Of a stretch of DNA of 64,000 nt, positions 53,729-63,297 are shown piece by piece; within the stretch, counting starts at the first letter, position 1; every line of letters starts with the position of its first letter. A program made the position numbers and the translations under genes. The stretch spans positions 1 through 64,000 of the forward strand of contig DFBJ01000008.1 in assembly GCA_002366565.1 (NCBI GenBank), in the 5' to 3' direction. The notes under the pieces are model-generated. The model saw only the letters and a list, made by a program, of their open reading frames with translations. It had not been told where the DNA came from and did no database searches. The DNA is from Bacteriovoracaceae bacterium UBA3083. GTDB lineage: Bacteria > Bdellovibrionota > Bacteriovoracia > Bacteriovoracales > Bacteriovoracaceae.

Positions 53729-55301
53729 AATCTATTATATAAATTTCTTTTTCATCATTAACGATCCGTTCAACATTTCTTACAAGAATACCATATTTAC
53801 TCGAATTCCTATAAAAATCATCAATACGAAACTCACCATATTGAGTATACCAATTTGACCAAATGTCATATTTATCCACAACGAGAGTTCCACTTCTCCC
53901 ATAAGTCATTAGAACTTCTGAAATATTATTAAGATTATATTCTACAATAATAGGATATATATAATTCACTTCAATCTTCTCATCACTTAAAAACTCTGCC
54001 TTCCCCAAGCTTCTCTCGCTTAACGAGACAATTTCCAGACGACTAGTCTCGATCAATCTATCAATTACTTTTTTCTGATGCTTGAAATTAAAAATCTGAG
54101 CAGGTCCAAATGAATAATACGAAATAAATGTTTCTATTGTTTGAAATGTAACAGTTAAGGAACAGACCACAAGTATTATCTTAAAATACTTCATGCCTTT
54201 AAGCTCATAGATAAGACTGGAAAAAAATATAAAGAAAAAAGGAATTAAATATTGAGTATAAAGATCATAATTAATTCCGGCCCTAACCGATATATACAAC
54301 GTACCAATACTTAGTAAAAAACCTTTAAAGAGATTTAGGTTTCTTATATTTTTCTTTCTTTTATACAAATATGTTAAAACAATAAAGAGAGAGAAAGACA
54401 CAGAGGTGAATATTAAAAACAATGAATTATGAATACTTCCACTTTTGTTATCTTGGTAAAATGATAAATAAGAAATTGAATCATAGAGACTTCTATATAT
54501 CGATTCAAATAAATATATTACATTATAACTTTGTGAAACCAGTGAAGATTCAAAAAGCAATCCTTTTATATCAACTGCAAGGATTAGAGGAGTCCCCCCT
54601 ACTAATACCCAGCCGATACCTTTCAACAACCTTCCTTTATTCTTTTCAAAAAAGTATGGAACAAAAAGGAACGCTATCCATAGAAAATTTAGTCTAATAA
54701 AAAAGTTTAAACCAGTTAAAACCATTGCCTTTTGGAAATCTTTCCCTCTGTCTCTCTGTAGCCAATAAATAATCAAAAATATAAATGCAGAATTCATTGG
54801 TTCACTAATAAATACAAAATTAGTGAATAAATGAGTCGCATTTATTGAATATAAAAGAGATGTATAAAAAGCCCATTTAGAATTAGAGAAAAACAAAACA
54901 CAAAACTTATAGAAGAATATTATTTCTAAATTTCTCCAAAAAATATGCCATACTCCATGGGCCATCTGTTTTGGGATTACGTAATTAACTATTTTAAATA
55001 AGTATATAGGTAGTCCACCATGCCTCTCCTGATATTGAATTGGAATTCGATGAGAGCCATCAATGAGAAAAGATAACTTGGGTGTACTATGTTTTTTTTC
55101 TACAACCTCAACATTATAAAAAGAAGTGAGAACCTTACTATCATATAGTAATGGCTCTTTTTGACTGATAACTTTAAAGTCCTTATCTATAATTGATTCA
55201 ATTATATCCGAATTAACTATGGGTCTAGAAAAGAATACAAAAGAACTAAAAAAGAATGTAACAAAGGCTAAGATACATAGTTCTTTATGGTTTCTTAGCA
55301 C
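53715..55301 (-). CDS. Multi-pass membrane protein, GT-C/PMT-like, second gene of the fibre 3 operon
   Basis: 528 residues, about eleven helices. SRPIVNSDIIESIIDKDF after the first helix carries acidic residues and RIPIQYQERHGGLPIYLFK is a periplasmic loop; the C-terminal 120 residues are hydrophilic. It differs from its neighbours and is only generally similar to dolichyl-phosphate-mannose-type transferases. The start is GTG, two bases after the fibre 3 stop, with AGGA nine bases upstream inside the end of the fibre gene. The location argues for acting on that fibre. Confidence 0.7.
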   Translation of the reverse strand: MLRNHKELCILAFVTFFFSSFVFFSRPIVNSDIIESIIDKDFKVISQKEPLLYDSKVLTSFYNVEVVEKKHSTPKLSFLIDGSHRIPIQYQERHGGLPIYLFKIVNYVIPKQMAHGVWHIFWRNLEIIFFYKFCVLFFSNSKWAFYTSLLYSINATHLFTNFVFISEPMNSAFIFLIIYWLQRDRGKDFQKAMVLTGLNFFIRLNFLWIAFLFVPYFFEKNKGRLLKGIGWVLVGGTPLILAVDIKGLLFESSLVSQSYNVIYLFESIYRSLYDSISYLSFYQDNKSGSIHNSLFLIFTSVSFSLFIVLTYLYKRKKNIRNLNLFKGFLLSIGTLYISVRAGINYDLYTQYLIPFFFIFFSSLIYELKGMKYFKIILVVCSLTVTFQTIETFISYYSFGPAQIFNFKHQKKVIDRLIETSRLEIVSLSERSLGKAEFLSDEKIEVNYIYPIIVEYNLNNISEVLMTYGRSGTLVVDKYDIWSNWYTQYGEFRIDDFYRNSSKYGILVRNVERIVNDEKEIYIIDYEIE

Positions 55302-55303
55302 TC

Positions 55304-57292
55304 TTAATCATTCCTAGCTTCACAACATCTATAAGTGACATCATCACCAACTGTTCTTGTAGAATATGATTTCGAAGTACTTATACTAGTAACATTACCT
55401 GAATAGTAGTTTGGAGTAACATTAAATGAACTCAAATAAGTTATATTCTTAGTCTTTAGTGTTACACCAACAATAAAGTCTCCATCATTACAACTCGAAG
55501 AAGAATTTCGATTGTAACAGCTACCGTGCGTAACCTCTAATGAGTTCCAGTCAGACTTACAAACTGTATTAATACATAGAGAGTTATTTGCTCTAATATT
55601 TTTCGCTCTAACATCACCTGTAGTAGTTCTAATATCACCTGAAGCTGTAATACTTCCTCCAGTAGTTAAAACATTTCCTACTGAGTTTACTCCGCCACTT
55701 CCAGCGTATACAACGTTACACTGTCCATCAGTACTACAATATTTAGGAGTTATTGTACAAACTCCACTAGAAAATACTCCTCGTGTACTATAGCCACCAT
55801 TTGCATCTCTAATAGCTAAACTTTCACAAATACTTTTTGCTGCAGCCTGATCTGTAGACCCACCTAATATATCACTCACAATGTCTGTAACATTATTAAC
55901 AACAGAAGGGTCTAAAGTTCTTGCTATTTTTGTTGCTACCCATTCCTGAGTGGCCACATTTTTAGCAACACTCTCTGTACTTGCCTGATTTGGAATTGAA
56001 ACATAACCAGACACGGCCATACTTCCACTTGAAGGTAATGGAGCACCAGCTCCAACAGAAATACTTCCCTCTATTCCCATATGACCAGCAACACCAGAAG
56101 GAGCCTTGTTTATACCTATACTATTGGACATACTTAATGATCCAGTATTACCGACAGCTGCATCTAGTCCAACACCTACAGAACCTCTTGCATCTACATT
56201 TCCATCACCGGCAGTAGGTAGAGTACCAGAACCAAATAAAGCACTACTATTAACACTTAAATTTCCTGCGGTTGCAGAAGGAGCTACTCCAATACCTATA
56301 GAACCATCAAAATCAGCGTCCCCTTGCGTATTTGGAGCTGAGTTATTCGCCTCAGGCCCTACAGCTAAAGAGTGAGCAACAGAGAGTTTACCATTTATAT
56401 TTGTCTCAGGAGGAACACCAATACCAACACTTCCATCCACAACTAATTCATTTTGATTAGCATTTGTATCACTATTTTCAATATTAACATTACCTTTAAA
56501 AGTCACTGCAAAGTCATTATTAGGAGCTTCACTATCAGCTAAGGTTATGTGTCTACACTTCTCGTCAATATCATTATTTCCATCAAATGAATCACATATC
56601 CCTTTAGAGAATGAATTTGCGATTGAATTACAACTTAAAATAGCACCAGGGTTTGCAGGACTTGCAGGGTTATGAACATGGGAAAAGGATACAGGTATTG
56701 AGATCGTTCCAGATGAAGCTCCAAGAGACCTTTGTCTTTCGCGGTCATCATTCGCTCCACCAAGAGTCCTATCTCCTTTTACATATGAGATTATGACTTG
56801 GCCGTTTCCATTCAAAGTATCTACAGCGCCACCTGGAGCACTACGATATGGATCTCCATCTGCAGAGTAGTTAGTTAGAACAATACCAGTAATTGTTAAT
56901 TTAGAAGCTGACGATCCTTCATTATTATTAGCTCCAACAGAAGAATCACCAAAGACAGAACCTGCAGTAATAATATTATTTCCAGCTCTATTTTTTATAG
57001 AACCTATATTAGTAGTTCCAGACGGGTCTACATTTATAAGTGTTTCTCCACATGAAGTGGTATCTCTTAAACTGCTAAAGGCCATTAAACGTAAAGAACT
57101 CAATGAAACATCTTGCATTGTTGATCTACGAACTTTGGACATATTCTTTGTTAAGTGTACAACAGTTAAACTTAAGATCCCGAGAAGACCTGTAGCAACC
57201 ATTACTTCTGCAAGAGTAAACCCAGAATAAGACATTGAATTATCTTGATCTGAGTCCATTAAATTGAATAATTTCTTAAAATTAAATTTCAT
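55304..57292 (-). CDS. Fibre protein 3: prepilin-like N-terminus, repeat stalk, Cys-rich C-terminus
   Basis: 662 residues, close in architecture to fibre 1. G24|FTLAE is a canonical prepilin site with Glu at +5 and helix 25-47 follows. The head (48-230) contains SCGETL; CDSFDG...KCRHITL (233-251) and FKGNVNIENSD (265-275) match the paralogues. Repeats span 282-432 (GSVGIGVPP, GSIGIGVAPSA, GSVGVGLDAA, NSIGINKAPSG). ATQEWVATKIARTLDP (447-462) and VNNVTDIVSDIL precede a Cys-rich tip (CKSDWNSL, HGSCYNRN, final CCE). The stalk recalls the Mosaic Adhesive Trimer fibres of Bdellovibrio, but those were not described with pilin N-termini as far as I know. First gene of a three-gene operon. Confidence 0.83.
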   Translation of the reverse strand: MKFNFKKLFNLMDSDQDNSMSYSGFTLAEVMVATGLLGILSLTVVHLTKNMSKVRRSTMQDVSLSSLRLMAFSSLRDTTSCGETLINVDPSGTTNIGSIKNRAGNNIITAGSVFGDSSVGANNNEGSSASKLTITGIVLTNYSADGDPYRSAPGGAVDTLNGNGQVIISYVKGDRTLGGANDDRERQRSLGASSGTISIPVSFSHVHNPASPANPGAILSCNSIANSFSKGICDSFDGNNDIDEKCRHITLADSEAPNNDFAVTFKGNVNIENSDTNANQNELVVDGSVGIGVPPETNINGKLSVAHSLAVGPEANNSAPNTQGDADFDGSIGIGVAPSATAGNLSVNSSALFGSGTLPTAGDGNVDARGSVGVGLDAAVGNTGSLSMSNSIGINKAPSGVAGHMGIEGSISVGAGAPLPSSGSMAVSGYVSIPNQASTESVAKNVATQEWVATKIARTLDPSVVNNVTDIVSDILGGSTDQAAAKSICESLAIRDANGGYSTRGVFSSGVCTITPKYCSTDGQCNVVYAGSGGVNSVGNVLTTGGSITASGDIRTTTGDVRAKNIRANNSLCINTVCKSDWNSLEVTHGSCYNRNSSSSCNDGDFIVGVTLKTKNITYLSSFNVTPNYYSGNVTSISTSKSYSTRTVGDDVTYRCCEARND
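55997..56449 (-). repeat. Tandem GxGxG fibre repeats in fibre protein 3
   Basis: Seven units of 19-25 residues (282-432), each beginning near GS(V/I)GxG and closing with a short strand such as GNLSVN or GSMAVS. These are the most regular of the three stalks. Confidence 0.78.
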
Positions 57293-57299
57293 ATAAATT

Positions 57300-57355
57300 A
57301 TTATAATCTGGAAGTGAATTCAAGCAAGGGTAAATTAATTTTCCAGTACTTAGAG
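57300..57355 (-). promoter_or_regulatory. Sigma70-like promoter of fibre gene 3 with conserved upstream box
   Basis: Minus strand: -35 TTGCTT (57322-57327), 16-bp spacer ending CTTCCAGAT, -10 TATAAT (57300-57305), seven bases before the ATG codon. CTCTAAGTA (57347-57355) stands 19 bases upstream of the -35, exactly as in fibre gene 1 (12769-12824). Confidence 0.75.
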
Positions 57356-57427
57356 GGCATTTCAATCATCTTATCAAGTACTTAATCGCCATTAAATCAA
57401 GGCATTTTCTACTGTATTATTAAGTAG

Positions 57428-59131
57428 TTAATTAATCTCATAGACTTTATCATTAGAGTCAGAATAAACAGACTTAATTTTTAAATTCCAGTTACTAGGA
57501 ACTAATACCTGAGAGATTTGATATTTAACAAAGAGGTTTCTCCACTCTTTAGGATCTCTATTCTCCCATATCTTTCTTACGTAACCTGGGGACACAGTTT
57601 CAACTCCATTATGAATCACAAATAAGTTTTTATAATCATCATTTAGCTCAATTTTATATATTTCTTTCATGATCATATTCGCCTTACTGTAAGTATGAAA
57701 GGCATACGATATTTCAGACAACTCTGTTGCATCCATAATTATTTTTCGTCGAGTAAAAAGTTGAACCTTACTTGCAATATGCATAGGAGACACAAGGAGC
57801 ATTCCATCAGAACGTTTCAAGAAACTATTCCTTTCATTATAAAATGATTTATCTATATTATTAATACGTTCTTTAAAATTTGAGTTTAAGCCTATAGAAA
57901 TAATACATAAACCAATTAAACCTAATGCCATCTTATCTTCATAATTCTTCTTTATAAAAATAGGAAATACACTTACAAGTAAGAGTAGAATTAAAAGGCA
58001 AAAGCTTACAATATCAAAAAATAAGAAATGAAAAAAATAATCAAACATTATAATTACTGGAAATAGTAATACTGGAAAACTTCTCCCCCTTCTCACAGCT
58101 AGAGCACAAGCAGTTGGTATTGATAGATAGTATAAGAAATTAAACATTCTTTCTGGCATAGCAACATACAAGAATGGAAATAAATCGATTAAAGATAATA
58201 CGTAAAAAATTAAAATTACAAAACAAGCAACTGAAGCAGAAAAAAACCAACTTAAAGAAAAGATACCCCTAATCTTTTTAAAGAAGAATAGATATCCCGT
58301 GAAAAACAGACAGAATAAATTAGTTAATATGGCACTTCTTAAATAATCTAAAGAAGAATTGCGATGTGTATCCCAATTGGTTATATAATTATCTATTGAG
58401 ATTTGAGCTCCCCCTACATCTATTGCCCCATACTGACTATAATTAATGATATAACTGACTACTGAAAAGAAAAGTCCATAAGCAAACCATTTCCCTTTTA
58501 GTTTTATTCCTTCATTATTTTTGGTTACAATGTTTGCCAATAAAATCGTTCCGATGAAGAAAGAGCCTATAAAGAAGTGAATTGATAGCATAGCACCTAA
58601 CAGAAAGTACCCTACTCTTAAATAATTAGAAAAGATCAGCCCCAAAGAAAGCAGAGCAAAATGAAACCCGAAATTCCCCCAAGTAGAATTATAAAAATCC
58701 CACGAATACATAGAAACTTCGTAACTAAGCCCATACAGGTAATGTTTTGAAAAATAGGTCATTAAAACTAAAGCTAAAGATAGTAGACTATTCCTTGATA
58801 TCGAATTTAATATCAAATATAGACTCATGAATGATAGACCATTCAAAACTACAGACAAAATTATAGACTGTACTGATTCATTTATCCCTATAGCAAGAAG
58901 AAATCCTGTAACTTGTGACATTACAGTCCATAAGTTAATCCCCCAAATATACATAAGATCATCTTTTCCATAATCCATAAGATTCACAACTATTTGAGAA
59001 TTATAAAGTCCATCTTGAATAGAGAGATGAGATAAAAAACCTATAAAGCATCCAATAAAGAACACTAAGAAGATAGGAATCTTAGGACTATTTAAATATT
59101 TCATTATGTCTGAACTCGACTTTAATACCAT
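57428..59131 (-). CDS. Multi-pass membrane protein, GT-C-like, paralogue of the gene at 43865
   Basis: 567 residues with about twelve helices and a hydrophilic C-terminus of about 150 residues. Shared with the 43865 gene: NWDTHRNSS in a central loop, and WENRDPKEWRNLFVKYQIS...VPSNWNLK at the end. No family name beyond GT-C-like is justified. The ATG at 59131 has AAGG almost touching it; a later ATG (59104) is an alternative. It is 39 bases downstream of aroA and may be read through from the aro operon, or have its own promoter. Confidence 0.7.
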   Translation of the reverse strand: MVLKSSSDIMKYLNSPKIPIFLVFFIGCFIGFLSHLSIQDGLYNSQIVVNLMDYGKDDLMYIWGINLWTVMSQVTGFLLAIGINESVQSIILSVVLNGLSFMSLYLILNSISRNSLLSLALVLMTYFSKHYLYGLSYEVSMYSWDFYNSTWGNFGFHFALLSLGLIFSNYLRVGYFLLGAMLSIHFFIGSFFIGTILLANIVTKNNEGIKLKGKWFAYGLFFSVVSYIINYSQYGAIDVGGAQISIDNYITNWDTHRNSSLDYLRSAILTNLFCLFFTGYLFFFKKIRGIFSLSWFFSASVACFVILIFYVLSLIDLFPFLYVAMPERMFNFLYYLSIPTACALAVRRGRSFPVLLFPVIIMFDYFFHFLFFDIVSFCLLILLLLVSVFPIFIKKNYEDKMALGLIGLCIISIGLNSNFKERINNIDKSFYNERNSFLKRSDGMLLVSPMHIASKVQLFTRRKIIMDATELSEISYAFHTYSKANMIMKEIYKIELNDDYKNLFVIHNGVETVSPGYVRKIWENRDPKEWRNLFVKYQISQVLVPSNWNLKIKSVYSDSNDKVYEIN

Positions 59132-59170
59132 GCCTTAATTATACAACTTAAAAGCTTCTCGTGCTAAACA

Positions 59171-60394
59171 CTAAGAGACTACTTCAAAAAAATTAGCAAA
59201 TGACTTGGATACGCTGTCTACACTTGATAACTCGCCCCCACCATTAGCTCTTAAGAAGAGATATGAAACCATCACAATTCTATGATCATCAGGTGGAAAA
59301 ATTTCCTTAACCTCATGACTACGCATTGATTTGCCATTAATCGTCAGGCAATCTTCATTTTTGCAATAATTGTTTTCTATATTATAAAGATCTAGAAGCT
59401 TCTGAACCTCTAAGAGCCTGTCACTCTCTTTGTATTTTAATACATCTAAATTCCTCAACTTAGACACCCCTTCAGCTCTTGAGCAAATAAAGGCAAGTGT
59501 TGGAACAAGGTCAGGACAATTTGAGCAATCAACATCAATCGAACACAATTCCTTCTCTCTCGATAGAACGAGCCCTTCCTCTGTAATTTTTATCTCACAT
59601 CCCATTTCCTTAAGAATATCCAAAAAGACTGAGTCTGATTGATACTGATCAATACTTGAACAATTCAAGACAGAAGTTCCACCAAGGTCTGCACCTAGCG
59701 CCAGAATATATGACATTGAACTAAAATCGACAGGAACAATAAACTTTCTCGTTCCTTGCTTAAATTCTCTTATCAAGCTCTTAGTCATTTCCCAATAGCT
59801 CACAGAATAATTCATATCTTTAGGCAATACTTCTACATTTTGAGAAGATAAACTAAGAGCCAGAGCTGTAGCATGTTGAGTGGTTTTTGAAGCATCTGCT
59901 GTGACTATCCTCTGAGGACTAGATATTGGACCAGAGATAGTTAACCAACTATTGCACTGACTTACAGTTGCTCCAATATCAACAAGACTCTCTAAAAGGT
60001 CTGCTATTGGACGATCTCTCATCCTGCCCACAGGTTCAATCTGATACTCTCTTTTCCCAAGAGCAAGAAATGGTATCAAGAACCTTGTTGTTGTTCCTCC
60101 ATCTCCAGGAAGAATTTGAATAACTTCTTCACCTTCAGTTTCACATTCAGGGAATGAGTTAACGACCTGTATTCCATTTTCTATGTCTAATATTTTCAAA
60201 CCAACCACTCTTAGAGCATCTATTAGGTTTGTCACATCATGAGAAAGCGGTAAATTAAGAATCTCAACACTTTCTTTACATAAAGATGCCAATATAATTA
60301 CTCTATTAGCATAAGACTTTGAGCTAGGAACAATGACACTTTTACCAAACTCTTTAGGTGTTATTTGAAGCTTATTTTCAATCTCTATCATCAT
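59171..60394 (-). CDS. aroA: 3-phosphoshikimate 1-carboxyvinyltransferase (EPSP synthase)
   Basis: 407 residues. Transfers enolpyruvyl from PEP to shikimate 3-phosphate, the sixth shikimate-pathway step. VPSSKSYANR (23-31) binds both substrates, LPGDGGTTTRFL is the PEP loop (Escherichia coli has GNAGTAMRPL), VGRMRDRPIADLL follows, and KYKESDRL and DDHRIVM complete the active site. Shorter than the E. coli enzyme by about 20 residues. Last gene of aroC-aroB-aroA. Two adjacent ATG codons at the start make the exact residue uncertain by one. Confidence 0.94.
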   Translation of the reverse strand: MMIEIENKLQITPKEFGKSVIVPSSKSYANRVIILASLCKESVEILNLPLSHDVTNLIDALRVVGLKILDIENGIQVVNSFPECETEGEEVIQILPGDGGTTTRFLIPFLALGKREYQIEPVGRMRDRPIADLLESLVDIGATVSQCNSWLTISGPISSPQRIVTADASKTTQHATALALSLSSQNVEVLPKDMNYSVSYWEMTKSLIREFKQGTRKFIVPVDFSSMSYILALGADLGGTSVLNCSSIDQYQSDSVFLDILKEMGCEIKITEEGLVLSREKELCSIDVDCSNCPDLVPTLAFICSRAEGVSKLRNLDVLKYKESDRLLEVQKLLDLYNIENNYCKNEDCLTINGKSMRSHEVKEIFPPDDHRIVMVSYLFLRANGGGELSSVDSVSKSFANFFEVVS

Positions 60395-60423
60395 GATCTC
60401 AGTTCTTTAAAATTTATAATAAA

Positions 60424-61452
60424 TTAAATGCTACAAAGCTTTTTAATCTCTTCTTTATATTCAGATAACTTATTTTCAATTTCGTTAAATGATACCGACA
60501 AGAACTCCGCCTTTCCAATTTCATTCAAAACAACAAGATCAATAAGTTCAGAAGACGTTGTCTTTTTATCTTTTCTTAAATATGTCATGATACTTGTTAC
60601 TGGAAACTCTTTATTCAACCAAGGAGACTCCCCCAACTCTATCTTTAAATTCTCGATAGTTTGATATATTTTTGTTTTCAGCTTTCCATCATTAAAAAGT
60701 ATATCCATTAAAAGGATACCCCAAACAACCGCAATACCATGAGGAAGCTGATACTCTTTCTCAATTGCATGACCAAATGTATGTCCAAAATTTAGAATTT
60801 TTCTAATTCCATTTTCTTTAAAGTCTTCTGTCACAATTTGTTCTTTAAATTGTATACAATCTTTTATTAAACTTTTAACTTCGACTTCAGAAACAACCTT
60901 ATTGTAGATGTCCTGAGATAAAAGGGCATACTTAACAATTTCTCCAGCACCACTAGACATTTCTTTTTCATCTAATGTTTCTAAAAATGAATCACAAACC
61001 CAAATATTTTCGGGGTGATGAAATGCTCCTATAAGGTTTTTTCCTTGAGGTGAGTTAATAGCAACCTTACCTCCGATTGCTGCGTCCACCATTGAAAGTA
61101 AAGTTGTTGGTATCGTCGACCACTTAACACCTCTAAGCATCAGAGCAGCGACCATTCCAGAGAAGTCGCTAGTAGCTCCACCTCCAAGTGAAATGACATG
61201 CGCTTTTCTATGTACATTTCTCGAAAGGAAAAAATCTAAGGCCGATGAAAGATTCTCAAAATCTTTTACTTTTTCCCCATCTGGTGCTTTCCAAAGTAGA
61301 ATTTTCTTTCCGTCGATATTAAGTAATGAAAGCTTTTTTGAATAAAGACTCCAGACATTCAAATCAGCAATAATTAAAATTAAATCTGTATCAAGTCCTC
61401 TTAACTTCTCTTTTAAAAAGTCCATCTTACAAAACTCAATAGTACTATTCAT
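60424..61452 (-). CDS. aroB: 3-dehydroquinate synthase
   Basis: 342 residues. Converts DAHP to 3-dehydroquinate using NAD and a divalent metal. SLGGGATSDFSGMVAAL is the NAD-binding loop, STIPTTLLSMVDAAIGGK and NLIGAFHHPE bind substrate, and FGHTFGHAIE with PHGIAVVWG contain the metal histidines. The ATG overlaps the aroC end by 8 bases, with GGAG six bases upstream. aroA follows after 29 bases. Confidence 0.95.
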   Translation of the reverse strand: MNSTIEFCKMDFLKEKLRGLDTDLILIIADLNVWSLYSKKLSLLNIDGKKILLWKAPDGEKVKDFENLSSALDFFLSRNVHRKAHVISLGGGATSDFSGMVAALMLRGVKWSTIPTTLLSMVDAAIGGKVAINSPQGKNLIGAFHHPENIWVCDSFLETLDEKEMSSGAGEIVKYALLSQDIYNKVVSEVEVKSLIKDCIQFKEQIVTEDFKENGIRKILNFGHTFGHAIEKEYQLPHGIAVVWGILLMDILFNDGKLKTKIYQTIENLKIELGESPWLNKEFPVTSIMTYLRKDKKTTSSELIDLVVLNEIGKAEFLSVSFNEIENKLSEYKEEIKKLCSI

Positions 61453-62452
61453 TTATAACTCCATCTCCGTATGCTCTTTGTCTTAATAAATGATCTGCTA
61501 AAACACATTTTACCATTGCCTCAACAACAGGAACCGCTCTTGGAAGTATACAAGGATCATGTCTTCCTTCTTTTGCCTTTTCTCCTACCGTAGATGTTGG
61601 CTTAAATGTTGTTGTAAGAAAAATATCTTCACCATTTGATATTCCTCCTTCAATTCCACCAAAATTACCTCTCTGAGTAGAGACTTCACTTCCCATTAGG
61701 TTTGCCATTTCTTCACCTAATCCAAATGAAAATGAAACACAAGCACCTATCGATAATAAACTTTTTGCAAAATCAGCTTTCAATTTATCAAACGCTGGTT
61801 CACCAAGACCGACAGGAGTTCCTTCAATCAAAACAGATATTCTTCCCCCTACTGACTCTCCATTTGCTTTAAGTCCTAAAAGGTACTTTTTTATTTCTGT
61901 ATTCTTATCTGTATTTGGAAAGTTATATGGAGAGATGTCTTCTCTTTCACGTAGCTCCTCTACTGTGGACTCAAACGGTCCCATTTTTGAAATATATGCT
62001 CTAACTTTTATTTTTGGAATCATCAATCCAGCAAAGTAACCTGCAATAACTCTCGCTAAAGTTTCTCGTCCTGAAGATCTTCCACCTCCGCGATGATCCC
62101 TAATCCCATACTTATTCTGAGTCGTCTCATCTGCATGGCCAGGCCTATATTCTGTTTTTAATTTATCATAATCTTTACTACGTTGGTTCGTGTTACGAAC
62201 AATTACGGCAATTGGAGTTCCAAGAGTTTTACCTTCAAAAATTCCAGATAGAACTTCTGCCTTATCTGCTTCTTTTCTATTTGTTGTACCAGCAACTCTA
62301 CCTGGTGCTCTACGATCTAGCTCTAATTGTAATGCTTCTAAACTAAAGTCCAGCCCAGCAGATACTCCATCAAGAACTACTCCTAAGGCCTCTCCATGAG
62401 ACTCACCAAATGTAACGAAAGAGAATAATTTACCAAATTTATTGCCACGCAT
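61445..62452 (-). CDS. aroC: Chorismate synthase
   Basis: 335 residues. Last common step to aromatic amino acids: EPSP to chorismate with reduced FMN. FGESHGEALG near the start, RPGHADETTQNKYGIRDHRG and GGRSSGRETLARV (FMN and substrate sites), and GGISNGEDI are all family signatures. It is the first gene of the aro operon and is divergent from the PilZ gene across a 134-bp gap that shows no strong promoter match. Confidence 0.96.
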   Translation of the reverse strand: MRGNKFGKLFSFVTFGESHGEALGVVLDGVSAGLDFSLEALQLELDRRAPGRVAGTTNRKEADKAEVLSGIFEGKTLGTPIAVIVRNTNQRSKDYDKLKTEYRPGHADETTQNKYGIRDHRGGGRSSGRETLARVIAGYFAGLMIPKIKVRAYISKMGPFESTVEELREREDISPYNFPNTDKNTEIKKYLLGLKANGESVGGRISVLIEGTPVGLGEPAFDKLKADFAKSLLSIGACVSFSFGLGEEMANLMGSEVSTQRGNFGGIEGGISNGEDIFLTTTFKPTSTVGEKAKEGRHDPCILPRAVPVVEAMVKCVLADHLLRQRAYGDGVINE

Positions 62453-62586
62453 ACTTTGCTCTCTACTTGAAAAATTGGCAGTTTAACTTCTAACCACCTG
62501 AAAATTAATTATCTTATCTATTATGCCAGAAGGATAAACATTTGTGGGAAAATCTTAAGAAGTTGTTATAGCTAGTCGAGGTTCAC

Positions 62587-63288
62587 ATGAAAGATGGCAG
62601 AACAGCATTAAATGATATTGAAGAAATATCTAGAATACTTGAGAAAATTAGTAGCCACGGCAACAGCCTGGAGTTTTGTCAAACAGTTAACGGACTAACC
62701 TATCGTAGCCAATCATTGATAAAGTTTATCAACAATTACTCGTATGATATTTCTCTTAGACCAAAAGATAAATTGAATAGATTTCAATTTATTCCTGATA
62801 TTCCTATTTTTGCAAAAAATGAACTTAACAGTATTGTTTTTAAATGTGAGATAAAAAGACTTAATCATCACAATTTGATTGTAGCGAACTTCCCTGAACT
62901 TCTTTACCTCTTAAATACACGTGAAGGACAAAGATTAAATTTTGAAAGCTTACATCTCCCTCTAATATTTAAAAATGAAAGTATTAATAACTACGAACTC
63001 AAACGACTCTACTTTGGAGGAAGACTCTGTAACTTTTCAACAAATGGTCTTTCTTTGATAGTATATGACGACATTTGCAAGGATTATAAAATTGGAGATA
63101 AGCTAAATTTTTCAACGATCAATGGTTACTCACTAATTGAGCCTGTGACTGGGGCAGTTGTATATATTCAAAAAGTTGACGATTCAAGTATTACACCATC
63201 GACCAAGCTTGCAATTAGATTTGACAGAGCAATCCCAATCAAGCAAATTCTTAAGTACATAGATAATCAAATCTATATTAATGCCTAA
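62587..63288 (+). CDS. PilZ-domain (cyclic-di-GMP-binding) protein
   Basis: 233 residues. Residues 60-110 resemble the N-terminal module that precedes PilZ in YcgR-like proteins. The PilZ signature is present: R112xxxR116 (TREGQRL) and N149xSxxG154 (NFSTNG). Such domains bind cyclic-di-GMP and control motility, adhesion or polysaccharide output. Its start has GAGG five bases upstream. The zinc-ribbon gene begins 10 bases after its stop, so they form an operon. Partner and output are unknown. Confidence 0.82.
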   Translation: MKDGRTALNDIEEISRILEKISSHGNSLEFCQTVNGLTYRSQSLIKFINNYSYDISLRPKDKLNRFQFIPDIPIFAKNELNSIVFKCEIKRLNHHNLIVANFPELLYLLNTREGQRLNFESLHLPLIFKNESINNYELKRLYFGGRLCNFSTNGLSLIVYDDICKDYKIGDKLNFSTINGYSLIEPVTGAVVYIQKVDDSSITPSTKLAIRFDRAIPIKQILKYIDNQIYINA

Positions 63289-63297
63289 GAATAAATT

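Noticed and set aside
56106..56375. Open frame opposite the fibre 3 stalk (and similar ones at 55981-56217 and 12168-12365)
   Set aside because: These arise from the repetitive Gly/Ser/Pro-rich codons of the fibre genes; low-complexity translations, no ribosome-binding site, fully inside a well-supported gene.
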